A stretch of DNA of 27,745 bases from an uncultured Alistipes sp. (GTDB lineage: Bacteria > Bacteroidota > Bacteroidia > Bacteroidales > Rikenellaceae): positions 1 to 27,745 of the forward strand of contig CAAGBI010000045.1 of assembly GCA_900768015.1 (NCBI GenBank), written 5' to 3'. Made by a program: the position numbers and the translations under genes. How positions within the stretch are numbered: position 1 is the stretch's first letter; each line of letters opens with the position of its first letter. Below the pieces are notes generated by a model, which worked only from the letters and a program-made list of their open reading frames with translations, was not told where the DNA came from and searched no databases. Positions 1 to 7,803 of this stretch are shown here, piece by piece.

Positions 1-2
1 AG

Positions 3-245
3 ATTGTCGAGATGTTGAACCTGCGTTATGTGTGGATTGTCGTAGGTTGCTTTGTGGTGGCAGCACCTGTGGCGTGGTATATCACCTCACGCTGGTTGGA
101 GCAGTTCGCCAACCGCATCGATTCGCCTTGGTGGCTCTATATCGCTGCCCTGCTCGTTGTCCTCGCCGTAACGGTCGGCCTTGTAACCCTCCGCTCGTGG
201 CGTGCCGCAACCGAGAATCCCGCTGATGTGGTGAAGAGCAACTAA
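3..245 (+). CDS. ABC transporter permease, C-terminal fragment (FtsX/MacB type)
   Basis: Only the last 80 or so residues are present; the reading frame is open to the left edge, so the ATG at 12 is probably an internal Met. The fragment has a transmembrane helix (VWIVVGCFVVAAPVAWYI), a short stretch with RWLEQFANRI, a second helix (LYIAALLVVLAVTVGLVTL) and the tail SWRAATENPADVVKSN. The WLEQFANRI and SWRAATxNPAD motifs are typical of the C-terminal end of FtsX-domain permeases of the MacB/LolC class, which are common in Bacteroidetes and move lipoproteins, peptides or drugs using a separate ATPase. The substrate cannot be told from this piece. A long palindrome starts directly after the stop codon. 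Confidence 0.8.
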   Translation: MVEMLNLRYVWIVVGCFVVAAPVAWYITSRWLEQFANRIDSPWWLYIAALLVVLAVTVGLVTLRSWRAATENPADVVKSN

Positions 246-370
246 AAGAAACCGAAGAACAGGGCTACTTTGTCGTTACGCTTGCTCCTCGGATGCTCAT
301 TTACGCACAAGTAAACTCCGCTCCTCGGAGCTGCGCAAGCCTAAAATTAGCCTCTGTTCTTCAATTTCTT
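246..370 (+). repeat. Long imperfect palindrome behind the permease gene
   Basis: It starts one base after the stop codon. The outer arms are AAGAAAccGAAGAACAG at the left and the complement of AAGAAAttGAAGAACAG at the right. Further pairing follows through GGCTA, GCTTG and the CTCGG region. The apex is TTTAC-GCACAA-GTAAA at about 300-315. The apical motif TACGC-N3-AGTA is shared with the palindromes at 20255-20383 and 23739-23867. It probably forms a large hairpin in the 3' end of the permease mRNA, acting as a terminator or 3' stabiliser; that role is inference. Confidence 0.6.
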
Positions 371-379
371 GCACACCTA

Positions 380-416
380 CACGAATTTTCCTACTCGAAA
401 ATTTGGAAAATTCGTG
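380..416. promoter_or_regulatory. Perfect 12-bp inverted repeat upstream of the 473 gene
   Basis: CACGAATTTTCC (380-391) and GGAAAATTCGTG (405-416) are perfect complements separated by 13 bases. The repeat lies just before a candidate promoter box at 422-429. It could be an operator or the end of the previous transcription unit. There is no T-tract on the + strand, so it is not a standard intrinsic terminator for the upstream gene. Confidence 0.45.
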
Positions 417-429
417 GGGGGTAAATTTG
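402..429 (+). promoter_or_regulatory. Candidate Bacteroidetes promoter for the 473 gene
   Basis: TAAATTTG at 422-429 fits the Bacteroidetes -7 consensus TAnnTTTG. A TTTG at 402-405 could be the -33 box, but the spacer is 16 bases, shorter than usual. Transcription would start near 435 and leave an A-rich leader of about 35 bases with no clear Shine-Dalgarno sequence. Confidence 0.4.
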
Positions 430-472
430 TCGGCAGAAAAAATTTAACAATAATAAACTAACAAAACAGATT

Positions 473-985
473 ATGAAAAAGAGTTTAGTAATCCTTATTA
501 TCGCGCTATTCGCAGGTGTGTTTAGTGCAGAGGCGCAGGAAAGCAAATCAACCGCTAAACCACGCTACGAGCAAGTAGGCTCACACCACACATTCTCCGT
601 GTCGACACCCTACCGACTCGAGTATAGCTACGAGTATGTATGGAATAGCGGCATGTCGTTGATAGGTCGCATCGGTGCTGGTAGCGAAGCATTTTCGCCA
701 TACAAAAACAACTATGAATGGCGAAATGGATTTCGTCTAACGATTGAGCCTCGATACTATCTAAACAATCATGACTTCTTCGCAGCGAAAATCAGTGGAG
801 CAATCTTGATTCCTAACACTCCTTTTAGGACCTCATTAGTACCTGTCTACGGTATCAAAAGAGAGTTCACGAAGCACTGGTTCTGCGAGTTTACCATTGG
901 TGGAGGCATTGGATACTACTCGGGCAATTATGGTCGCTTCTTCTTCGAGCCACACTTGCAGTTTAGATTAGGCTTTAAGATATAA
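473..985 (+). CDS. Secreted small beta-barrel-like protein of unknown function
   Basis: This encodes 170 residues. The N-terminus is a clear Sec signal peptide (MKKSLVILIIALFAGVFSAEA, cleavage likely after Ala21). The rest has alternating short segments rich in Tyr, Phe and Gly, such as RLEYSYEYVW, GFRLTIEPRYY, FCEFTIGGGIGYY and the terminal FEPHLQFRLGFKI, which ends in an aromatic/hydrophobic strand as outer-membrane barrels do. The size suits an eight-stranded barrel. I do not recognise a family. The gene is more AT-rich than its neighbours and stands alone, with its own candidate promoter upstream and a terminator hairpin at 1004-1038 downstream. The ATG directly precedes the signal peptide, so the start is secure. 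Confidence 0.7.
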   Translation: MKKSLVILIIALFAGVFSAEAQESKSTAKPRYEQVGSHHTFSVSTPYRLEYSYEYVWNSGMSLIGRIGAGSEAFSPYKNNYEWRNGFRLTIEPRYYLNNHDFFAAKISGAILIPNTPFRTSLVPVYGIKREFTKHWFCEFTIGGGIGYYSGNYGRFFFEPHLQFRLGFKI

Positions 986-1003
986 ATGCCTATTCCCCCA
1001 AGA

Positions 1004-1038
1004 CAATGGCGACCGCTTACTACGAGTGGTCGCCATTG
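1004..1038. terminator. Bidirectional terminator hairpin between the 473 gene and katA
   Basis: CAATGGCGACC (1004-1014) pairs perfectly with GGTCGCCATTG (1028-1038) around a 13-base loop. It lies between two convergent genes, 19 bases after one stop and 7 bases after the other. The T-tracts are weak on both sides. Confidence 0.65.
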
Positions 1039-1045
1039 GTTTATG

Positions 1046-2548
1046 CTACCTCCAATCCCATGCGGGGTGGGCGGGGTCGTCGGCGATAAGAGCCTCCGAG
1101 AGCGATAGGTCCAATGCCTTGGCTACGCCCTCACCATACGACGGGTCGGCGCGGTGGCAGTTGCGGATATGGCGGTACTTTATAAATACATCAGCATCGC
1201 CCATAGCGCGGGCGGTATTCTCGCATGTCGCCCTTTGGTCCTCGGCCGTCATCAGTCGCCACAGCTTGCCCGGCTGCGTGTAGTAGTCGCTATCAAGCTC
1301 GCGCTCGTCGTAGTTATATACCTCGCCCGCGACCGACAAAGGCGGCTCTTTGAGGTGGGGTTGGTCGTGCCACTCGCCATAGCTATTCGGCTCGTAGCCT
1401 ATCGTGCGACCAGCGTTATCGTCGGTGCGCATCTGACCGTCACGGTGGTAGGAGTGGAATGGGCAACGAGGCTTGTTTACGGGTATCAGGTGGTGGTTTA
1501 CGCCCAGGCGGTAGCGTTGCGCATCGCCATAGGAGAACAATCGGCCCTGCAACATCTTATCGGGCGAGAAGCCGATGCCATCTATTATATTCATCGGGTT
1601 GAATGCCGCCTGCTCTGTCTCGGCAAAGAAGTTTTCGGGGTTGCGGTTGAGCTCCAAGATGCCCACATCGTGCAGCGGGAAGTCGCCATGATACCACACC
1701 TTCGTAAGGTCGAACGGATTGATATGATACTCCTTCGCTTGCTCCTCGGTCATTAGTTGAACCTGCATCTGCCAGCGAGGGTAGTCGCCACGCTCAATCG
1801 CCTCGAACAGATCGCGCTGGTGCGACTCTCTATCCTTTGCAATCACAGCCTCCGCCTCCTCATCGGTCATATTCTTTATGCCCTGCAAGGTGCGCAGGTG
1901 GAACTTCACCCATGTGCGGCGGTTGTCGGTATTTATGAAGCTATATGTATGGCTACCAAAGCCGTGCATATGGCGGAAGGAGTAGGGGATGCCGCGTGGC
2001 GACATAGTGATGGTGACTTGATGTAGCGCCTCGGGAAGAAGTGTCCAGAAGTCCCAGTTGCTATTTGCCGAGCGCATACCCGTGCGAGGGTCGCGCTTAA
2101 TGGCGTGGTTGAGGTCGGGGAACTTCAGCGGGTCGCGCAGAAAAAAGACAGGGGTGTTGTTGCCCACCAAGTCCCAATTACCCGTGTCGGTATAAAACTT
2201 CATCGCAAAGCCACGAATATCGCGCTCGGCATCGGCTGCGCCACGCTCGCCCGCAACGGTCGAGAAGCGGACAAAACAAGGCGTCTGCTTGCCCACCTCG
2301 GCAAAAATTGAGGCGCGGGTGTAGGCGGTGATGTCGTGCGTGACGGTGAATGTGCCGTACGCTCCCGAGCCCTTGGCGTGCATACGCCTTTCGGGGATAA
2401 CCTCGCGGTCGAAATGTGCTAACTTCTCCATTAGCCACGGGTCTTGCAAAGTCACAGGCCCTCGCACCCCTGCGGTTTGAGTGTTCTCGTTATCAGCGAT
2501 AGGGCGGCCATTCTCGGCCGTTAGATGTTTTTTATCGTTCTGTTTCAT
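1046..2548 (-). CDS. katA: Heme catalase, small-subunit clade
   Basis: A monofunctional heme catalase that converts hydrogen peroxide to water and oxygen in the cytoplasm. It has 500 residues, the usual length for small-subunit (clade 3) catalases. The active-site signature FDREVIPERRMHAKGSGAYG carries the catalytic His57. The distal Asn130 lies in DLVGNNTPVFF. The proximal heme ligand Tyr340 lies in RLFSYGDAQRYRLG. The spacing His57-Asn130-Tyr340 equals that of the bovine enzyme shifted by 17 residues. The gene is single and convergent with the 473 gene. A hairpin-forming inverted repeat ends two bases before the ATG, which could affect translation. Peroxide-responsive control is likely, but I could not identify an OxyR or PerR site. 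Confidence 0.97.
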   Translation of the reverse strand: MKQNDKKHLTAENGRPIADNENTQTAGVRGPVTLQDPWLMEKLAHFDREVIPERRMHAKGSGAYGTFTVTHDITAYTRASIFAEVGKQTPCFVRFSTVAGERGAADAERDIRGFAMKFYTDTGNWDLVGNNTPVFFLRDPLKFPDLNHAIKRDPRTGMRSANSNWDFWTLLPEALHQVTITMSPRGIPYSFRHMHGFGSHTYSFINTDNRRTWVKFHLRTLQGIKNMTDEEAEAVIAKDRESHQRDLFEAIERGDYPRWQMQVQLMTEEQAKEYHINPFDLTKVWYHGDFPLHDVGILELNRNPENFFAETEQAAFNPMNIIDGIGFSPDKMLQGRLFSYGDAQRYRLGVNHHLIPVNKPRCPFHSYHRDGQMRTDDNAGRTIGYEPNSYGEWHDQPHLKEPPLSVAGEVYNYDERELDSDYYTQPGKLWRLMTAEDQRATCENTARAMGDADVFIKYRHIRNCHRADPSYGEGVAKALDLSLSEALIADDPAHPAWDWR

Positions 2549-2549
2549 A

Positions 2550-2577
2550 GCGGTATATTTTGTTAGATTTATACCGC
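2550..2577 (-). promoter_or_regulatory. Inverted repeat directly upstream of the katA start codon
   Basis: On the coding strand GCGGTATA and TATACCGC form an 8-bp perfect stem with a 12-base loop, ending one base before the ATG. It covers the ribosome-binding region. It could be a translational control hairpin or an operator; the sequence does not tell which. Confidence 0.45.
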
Positions 2578-2654
2578 GTTGCTAAAAATGTGCCAAGGGT
2601 AGCCGAGAGAGTTATCGCTGCACTAACCTATATATAATATCCTATTATAAATAG

Positions 2655-2687
2655 TTGAGGCCGACCAAATCTCTTAGTCAGCCTCAA
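2655..2687 (-). terminator. Terminator-like hairpin behind the FNT gene
   Basis: TTGAGGCcGAC and GTCaGCCTCAA form a stem with one mismatch and an 11-base loop, starting six bases after the FNT stop codon on the minus strand. The following sequence is AT-rich but lacks a run of T. It would end the 13-kb block before katA. Confidence 0.5.
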
Positions 2688-2693
2688 ATCATG

Positions 2694-3296
2694 CTATTTA
2701 GTATCGAACTGGTCGCCCATAAACCAGCGCGGTAGGTTGCAGCCTATATAGTTGCCCACGACCGAATAGACCCACGCCAGAAGCATCCATGGTGCGAAGT
2801 CGCCCATAAGTGTCGCCATGCAGTAGTAGAAGGCATCGGCGATGCTGTGGGGTAGTCCGCACATGATGAAGACGGGTACGCCATACAAAAGTGGTAGGTA
2901 GGTGCCATTACGCACGCCATGCACCGCGAGGGTCACGATGACGCCCGTACCTATTGATGTAATTGCGACATTCCACGATGCCGCCTCGCGTGCCGCCATG
3001 ATGGTGTCGAGCGTAGCCTGAGCATTGGCACTATCCCTAACCGTAGTGTAGGCTATGCAGGCCATCGCAAGGCAGCCCACAGCGTTAAGCACAACCATAG
3101 GAACGAGTTGCAGCGACTCCTTGAGTGGTAGGTAGCCCGCCTTGCCCGTAAAGAGTAGCGACTTGCTCAGCGTCACCGACATAAGGCCAAAGGCGAAGAG
3201 CACGGCTCCGCCCAAGCCTCCAACATGCAGGAATACAAGGCCGGCAATGCCGATCAATAGACCGGCAAATACCGACATCGAAATAAACCTACGCAT
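2694..3296 (-). CDS. Formate/nitrite transporter (FNT) family channel, short form
   Basis: A membrane protein of 200 residues resembling FocA/NirC channels, which pass small monovalent anions such as formate or nitrite across the inner membrane. Support comes from AGLLIGIAGLVFL (first helix), SLLFTGKAGYL, which matches the broken second helix with the FocA LFTS loop, and CGLPHSIADAFYY, which matches the HSIAN motif; its His150 is the conserved pore histidine. The end GNYIGCNLPRWF corresponds to the GNIIGG motif. It is about 80 residues shorter than FocA, lacking the N-terminal amphipathic helix and C-terminal tail. Its ATG overlaps the leuS stop by one base (TAATG), which suggests translational coupling. 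The substrate is unknown. Confidence 0.8.
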   Translation of the reverse strand: MRRFISMSVFAGLLIGIAGLVFLHVGGLGGAVLFAFGLMSVTLSKSLLFTGKAGYLPLKESLQLVPMVVLNAVGCLAMACIAYTTVRDSANAQATLDTIMAAREAASWNVAITSIGTGVIVTLAVHGVRNGTYLPLLYGVPVFIMCGLPHSIADAFYYCMATLMGDFAPWMLLAWVYSVVGNYIGCNLPRWFMGDQFDTK

Positions 3297-6052
3297 TACA
3301 TCACAATGTTAATAATCTTACCCTTGACCACGATGATCTTCTTGGGCTGCTTACCCTCGAGCCACTTCTGTGCGCCATCGGTTGTGACGATGTGTGCCAC
3401 AATATCCTCCTGCGCGAGGTCGAGGGCGTACTCCTGCTTGAAGCGGAGCTTGCCGTTGATCATAACGGGGTACTCGAACGAGTTCTCCACGAGGTAGTCG
3501 GGGTTGAACTTGGGCCACTCGGCGTCGCAAACCGATGTCTCGTGACCAAGTGCGTGCCACAACTCCTCGGCGATATGTGGTGCGAAGGGTGCGATAAGGG
3601 CTGTCAAAGGCTCCAAAATCTCGCGCTTAGAGCAGTCGCCAAGCTCGTTGAGGCAGATCATGAAGGCCGCAACAGAGGTGTTGAACGAGAAGTTCTCGAT
3701 ATCCTCGCCAACCTTCTTGATGGTCTTGTGAAGGGTCTTAAGCTCTGCGGGTGTAGCCTTCTCGTCGTTTACGAGCAACACACCATCGCGCGAGTAGAAC
3801 TTCGCCCAGAAGCGGCGCAAGAACTTGTGTACACCGTCGATACCGTTTGTATCCCAGGGTTTTGACTGCTCCAAAGGACCGAGGAACATCTCATACATAC
3901 GCAATGTGTCGGCACCATAAGCCTCGACGATGTAGTCGGGGTTCACGACATTGAACATCGACTTTGACATCTTCTCCACAGCCCAGCCGCAGATATACTT
4001 GCCATCCTCCAAAACGAACTCCGCATCCTTAAACTCGGGGCGCCATGCACGGAAGGCGTCGAGGTCGAGGATGTCGTTCTTAACGATGTTCACATCGACA
4101 TGAATCTCCTGTGTCTGGTACTGCTCCTTAAGGCCGAGCGACACGAACTTGTTTGTACCCACGATGCGGTAGACGAAGTTCGAACGACCCTGAATCATAC
4201 CCTGGTTAACGAGCTTCTTGAAGGGCTCCGACTCGCATACATAGCCGAGGTCGTAGAGGAACATATTCCAGAAGCGAGAGTACATGAGGTGACCCGTAGC
4301 GTGCTCAATACCACCAACATAGAGGTCTACATTGCGCCAGTAGTCGTTCGCCTCCTTGCCCACAAGACCCTCGCGGTTGTGGGGATCCATATAGCGGAGG
4401 AAGTATGCCGACGAGCCAGCGAAGCCTGGCATTGTAGAGAGCTCATAGGGGTAGCCCTCTGCTGTGTGCCACTTCTCCACGCGCGCCAAAGGTGGCTCAC
4501 CCTCCTCGGTAGGACCGAAGTTCTCGATAGGGGGCAAGGTGAGGGGCAACTGCTCGTCAGAGAGGCGGTATGCCACATCATTCTTATAATAGATAGGGAA
4601 GGGCTCGCCCCAATAGCGCTGGCGCGAGAAGATAGCGTCACGCAAGCGGTAGTTAATAAGCTTCTTACCCAAGCCGCGGCGCTCTACCTCCTCGAACATG
4701 AAGTTGATGGCATCCTTAACATCCATGCCGTTGATGATGTCCGAGTTGATTACATTACCCTCCTTAGCGTCGTACGACTCAACCTCGAGGTTACCACCCT
4801 CAACAACGGGGATAATCTCGATGCCGAAGTGGCGTGCGAAGGCGTAGTCGCGTGAGTCGTGCGCAGGAACTGCCATGATAGCACCTGTACCATAGCCCGC
4901 CAATACATAGTCAGAGATATAGATAGGAATCTCGCGACCAGAGAATGGGTTGATAGCGTAAGAGCCAGTCTTAACGCCGCTAACACGCTTTGTGTCGGCG
5001 ATACGCTCACGCTCCGAGCGACGCTTGGTCTCGGCGATGTATGCCTCTACAGCCTCGCGGTTCTCAGCCGTTGTAAGCTCCTCCACCCACTCGTGCTCGG
5101 GGGCGATAACCATGAATGTTACGCCGTAGATAGTATCGGGGCGTGTGGTGAAGATTTCGAGCTTGCGCTCCGAGCCCTTAACATCGAAGAAGACCTGTGC
5201 ACCTACCGAGCGGCCAATCCAGTTGCGCTGAATCTCCTTCAACGACTCGCTCCACTCGAGCTTATCGAGGCCATCGAGCATGCGCTGTGCGTATGCCGTA
5301 ACGCGCAACAACCACTGCTTCATGCGCTTCTGCTCTACGGGGTGGCCACCACGCACCGAGAGACCCTCCTTAACCTCGTCGTTGGCAAGCACAGTGCCGA
5401 GTGCGGGGCACCAGTTTACCATCGTGTCGGCACGGAACGCAAGGCGGTAGTTCTGCAACACCTGCTCGCGCTCTGCCTCTGTCATAGCCTTCCACTCTTC
5501 GGCGGTAAATGTGAGGTGTGTGGTCTCTGCTGCGTCGATGCCTGCAGTACCATTTGCCTCGAAGTGTGCTACGAGGGCTGTGATAGGCTCAGCCTTCTGC
5601 GAAAGGTTGTTATACCAGTGGTCGAACATCTTGAGGAACGCCCACTGTGTCCAGTGGTAGTATTCGGGCTCGCATGTGCGTACCTCGCGTGACCAGTCGT
5701 ACGAGAAGCCAATCTTGTCGAGCTGTGAGCGGTAGCGAGAGATGTTCTCCTCGGTGGTTACTGCGGGGTGCTGACCTGTCTGAATAGCGTACTGCTCTGC
5801 GGGGAGACCGAAGGCGTCGTAACCCATGGGGTGAAGCACATTAAATCCACGCTGACGCTTGTAGCGTGAGTAGATGTCCGATGCGATGTAGCCGAGTGGG
5901 TGGCCTACATGGAGACCCGCACCCGATGGGTAGGGGAACATGTCCAACACATAGAACTTGGGGCGTGAAGCATCTACATCAACTTTGTAGGTGCCCTCCT
6001 CTTGCCATCTCTTCTGCCATTTAGGCTCTATGGCTCTGAAATCGTATTCCAT
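3296..6052 (-). CDS. leuS: Leucyl-tRNA synthetase
   Basis: Class I aminoacyl-tRNA synthetase that charges tRNA-Leu in the cytoplasm. It has 918 residues, within the range for bacterial LeuRS. The ATP-binding HIGH motif appears as HVGH (residues 48-51, after PYPSGAG) and the KMSKS motif lies near residue 690 (VEKMSKSMFNVV). The CP1 editing domain is present, with the Thr-rich TTRPDTIYG and with GTGAIMAVPAHDSRD containing the conserved editing Asp. Compared with the E. coli protein there is extra sequence around residues 155-200 (MTEAEREQVLQNYRL), which I believe is normal in Bacteroidetes. It is downstream of the S4 gene (51-base AT-rich gap) and overlaps the FNT gene by one base. Confidence 0.98.
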   Translation of the reverse strand: MEYDFRAIEPKWQKRWQEEGTYKVDVDASRPKFYVLDMFPYPSGAGLHVGHPLGYIASDIYSRYKRQRGFNVLHPMGYDAFGLPAEQYAIQTGQHPAVTTEENISRYRSQLDKIGFSYDWSREVRTCEPEYYHWTQWAFLKMFDHWYNNLSQKAEPITALVAHFEANGTAGIDAAETTHLTFTAEEWKAMTEAEREQVLQNYRLAFRADTMVNWCPALGTVLANDEVKEGLSVRGGHPVEQKRMKQWLLRVTAYAQRMLDGLDKLEWSESLKEIQRNWIGRSVGAQVFFDVKGSERKLEIFTTRPDTIYGVTFMVIAPEHEWVEELTTAENREAVEAYIAETKRRSERERIADTKRVSGVKTGSYAINPFSGREIPIYISDYVLAGYGTGAIMAVPAHDSRDYAFARHFGIEIIPVVEGGNLEVESYDAKEGNVINSDIINGMDVKDAINFMFEEVERRGLGKKLINYRLRDAIFSRQRYWGEPFPIYYKNDVAYRLSDEQLPLTLPPIENFGPTEEGEPPLARVEKWHTAEGYPYELSTMPGFAGSSAYFLRYMDPHNREGLVGKEANDYWRNVDLYVGGIEHATGHLMYSRFWNMFLYDLGYVCESEPFKKLVNQGMIQGRSNFVYRIVGTNKFVSLGLKEQYQTQEIHVDVNIVKNDILDLDAFRAWRPEFKDAEFVLEDGKYICGWAVEKMSKSMFNVVNPDYIVEAYGADTLRMYEMFLGPLEQSKPWDTNGIDGVHKFLRRFWAKFYSRDGVLLVNDEKATPAELKTLHKTIKKVGEDIENFSFNTSVAAFMICLNELGDCSKREILEPLTALIAPFAPHIAEELWHALGHETSVCDAEWPKFNPDYLVENSFEYPVMINGKLRFKQEYALDLAQEDIVAHIVTTDGAQKWLEGKQPKKIIVVKGKIINIVM

Positions 6053-6103
6053 AAATTGTTGTATTTTAATTTGTTGTTATTTATTTCGTTGTTGCGTTAT
6101 AGC

Positions 6104-6523
6104 TTAATCTTCGTCGTCTGAGAAGTCGTCGTCTGCGTCGTAGAAGAAGCCATCCATCAGTGCGTCGATGTTTCGGCGGTCCTTCTTCGTGGGGCGTCCC
6201 ATGCCGCGCTCACGGAAGACGAAGATGGTCTCGTGGGGCACATTGAGCTTGTCTAACTCCTCCTGGGGTGTGCAGTTAAGGCAGTACATGGGCACATTCT
6301 TCGCGGGCTGGCGGCTCGACACAAGGTCGAGAACCTTATAGCTGTAGTGCACGCGCTCGCGACGCACCGAGATCATGTCGCCCACCTTAACCTCGCGCGA
6401 GGGCTTGGCGTAGGCGTCGTTGACCAACACGCGGTTTTGGCGTATGGCATCTGCGGCATCGCTGCGCGTCTTGAAGATGCGTACGGCCCACAAGTATTTA
6501 TCCAATCTTATATCGTCACTCAT
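6104..6523 (-). CDS. S4-domain RNA-binding protein (Hsp15/HslR-like)
   Basis: A protein of 139 residues with an N-terminal S4 RNA-binding domain (about residues 5-65: RLDKYLWAVRIFKTRSDAAD, then VLVNDAYAKPSREVKVGD). This fits the Hsp15 family, which in E. coli rescues stalled 50S subunits carrying nascent chains. The C-terminal part contains GRPTKKDRR followed by a very acidic tail (DADDDFSDDED). The start overlaps the end of ftsW by 8 bases, so it is co-translated with the cell-wall genes. The exact RNA target is not deducible. Confidence 0.85.
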   Translation of the reverse strand: MSDDIRLDKYLWAVRIFKTRSDAADAIRQNRVLVNDAYAKPSREVKVGDMISVRRERVHYSYKVLDLVSSRQPAKNVPMYCLNCTPQEELDKLNVPHETIFVFRERGMGRPTKKDRRNIDALMDGFFYDADDDFSDDED

Positions 6524-7796
6524 TTCCTTTATTCGCTTTACTTGCTTTGTTTGTCATGTTTTGTTCGTTGGTGCGGCTCACGCTGAGGATGATACCAAAG
6601 GCTACGGCGGTGAATAACAGCGACGAGCCTCCTCGCGACACGAGTGGGAGGTTCTGTCCCGTCTCGGGGAGGATGTTCACCTGAACGAGTATGTGTAGCA
6701 GTGCCTGGCATGTTATGAGTAGTCCGAGGCCTGCGGTTATCAGCGTGGGGAATGGCTTTACGCAGCGGCGACATATCTCTATCGCGCGGAATGTTATCCA
6801 GAGGTAGAGCAGCATGAGTATTATGGCCGCTACGATGCCATACTCCGAGGTGAAGAATGAGTATGCGTAGTCACTCTCGGGGTGAATGATGGCTGCGCGC
6901 GAGGCGCTATGTCCCGCACCCTTGCCTATGAGTCCACCCTCGTGTATCGCAATCATCGCGCGCTCCGTGTCCGAGAACTCATACACGGCGTCGTGTCGGC
7001 CATTAATCCATGTCGCCACCCACTGCGAGAAGCGACCTCCCGCCGTATCGCCTCGACCCATGCCCACGAGAGACATCGCAGTGATGCCGAGGATGCCCAC
7101 AGCCGAGGTTACAACCACAAACTTCGCCAACTCGCGCAGCGACACACGGCCTATGTAGAGCATGAGCAGCGATGCTGCGAAGATGAGCACTGCCGAGGAG
7201 GTGTGGGCGGGCAAGATAACGGCACACGCAATGGCCATGGGGCTGATAAGAGGCCATGTGTTCTCCTTGATAATCTTTATCTGCTTGGGGTCGCTAAGTC
7301 GCCACGAGGTAGGCAGGATGGGTATCTTGTCTATATCCTTCTGTCGGCTCTCCATGCGGCGTGCCAGCATGAGTATTGTGAGTATCTTAAGACCCTCCGA
7401 GGGCTGCAACTGGAACGAACCGATGGGCAACCAGCGTGCTGCACCATTCGTTGTGCCACCAATGAAGTAGGTGAGCACCGTCAGGAAGACGAATATCCAG
7501 AAGAAGCTCGGCGTAAGCATACGCACGATGGTGTAGTTTATCTTGTGGGTGATAAAGACTATGAGCACGGCCATCACCACAAGCATCAGCTGCTGGCGTA
7601 GTGAGTCGGTTGTAGAGAGGCTGGTGGTGATGTCGTATGCCATCTTTGCGGTCGAAGAGTAGACCACGAGGATAGACACGACTATGAGCACTGCGAATAT
7701 TATCCACAGTGTGCGGTCGCCCTCCAATATGCGCTTTCGGCGCGTGAGGAGCTCACCAGGTGCTGTCTCTCTCCCTTTATTGCTCTTTGCTGCCAT
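6516..7796 (-). CDS. ftsW: Septal peptidoglycan polymerase FtsW (SEDS family)
   Basis: A membrane glycosyltransferase that polymerises lipid II at the division septum together with the class B PBP encoded upstream. It has 426 residues and about ten hydrophobic segments. SEDS motifs are visible: GAARWLPIGSFQLQPSEG (about 118-135), an ESDYAYSFF segment with the likely catalytic Asp309, and the signature LPETGQNLPLVSRGGSSLL near residues 375-394. Ser in place of the common Ala/Thr around Asp309 is the only oddity. RodA is the alternative SEDS protein, but the position between murD and the end of a dcw cluster favours FtsW. It starts 7 bases after murD. Confidence 0.93.
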   Translation of the reverse strand: MAAKSNKGRETAPGELLTRRKRILEGDRTLWIIFAVLIVVSILVVYSSTAKMAYDITTSLSTTDSLRQQLMLVVMAVLIVFITHKINYTIVRMLTPSFFWIFVFLTVLTYFIGGTTNGAARWLPIGSFQLQPSEGLKILTILMLARRMESRQKDIDKIPILPTSWRLSDPKQIKIIKENTWPLISPMAIACAVILPAHTSSAVLIFAASLLMLYIGRVSLRELAKFVVVTSAVGILGITAMSLVGMGRGDTAGGRFSQWVATWINGRHDAVYEFSDTERAMIAIHEGGLIGKGAGHSASRAAIIHPESDYAYSFFTSEYGIVAAIILMLLYLWITFRAIEICRRCVKPFPTLITAGLGLLITCQALLHILVQVNILPETGQNLPLVSRGGSSLLFTAVAFGIILSVSRTNEQNMTNKASKANKGNE

Positions 7797-7803
7797 TGGC
7801 TCT

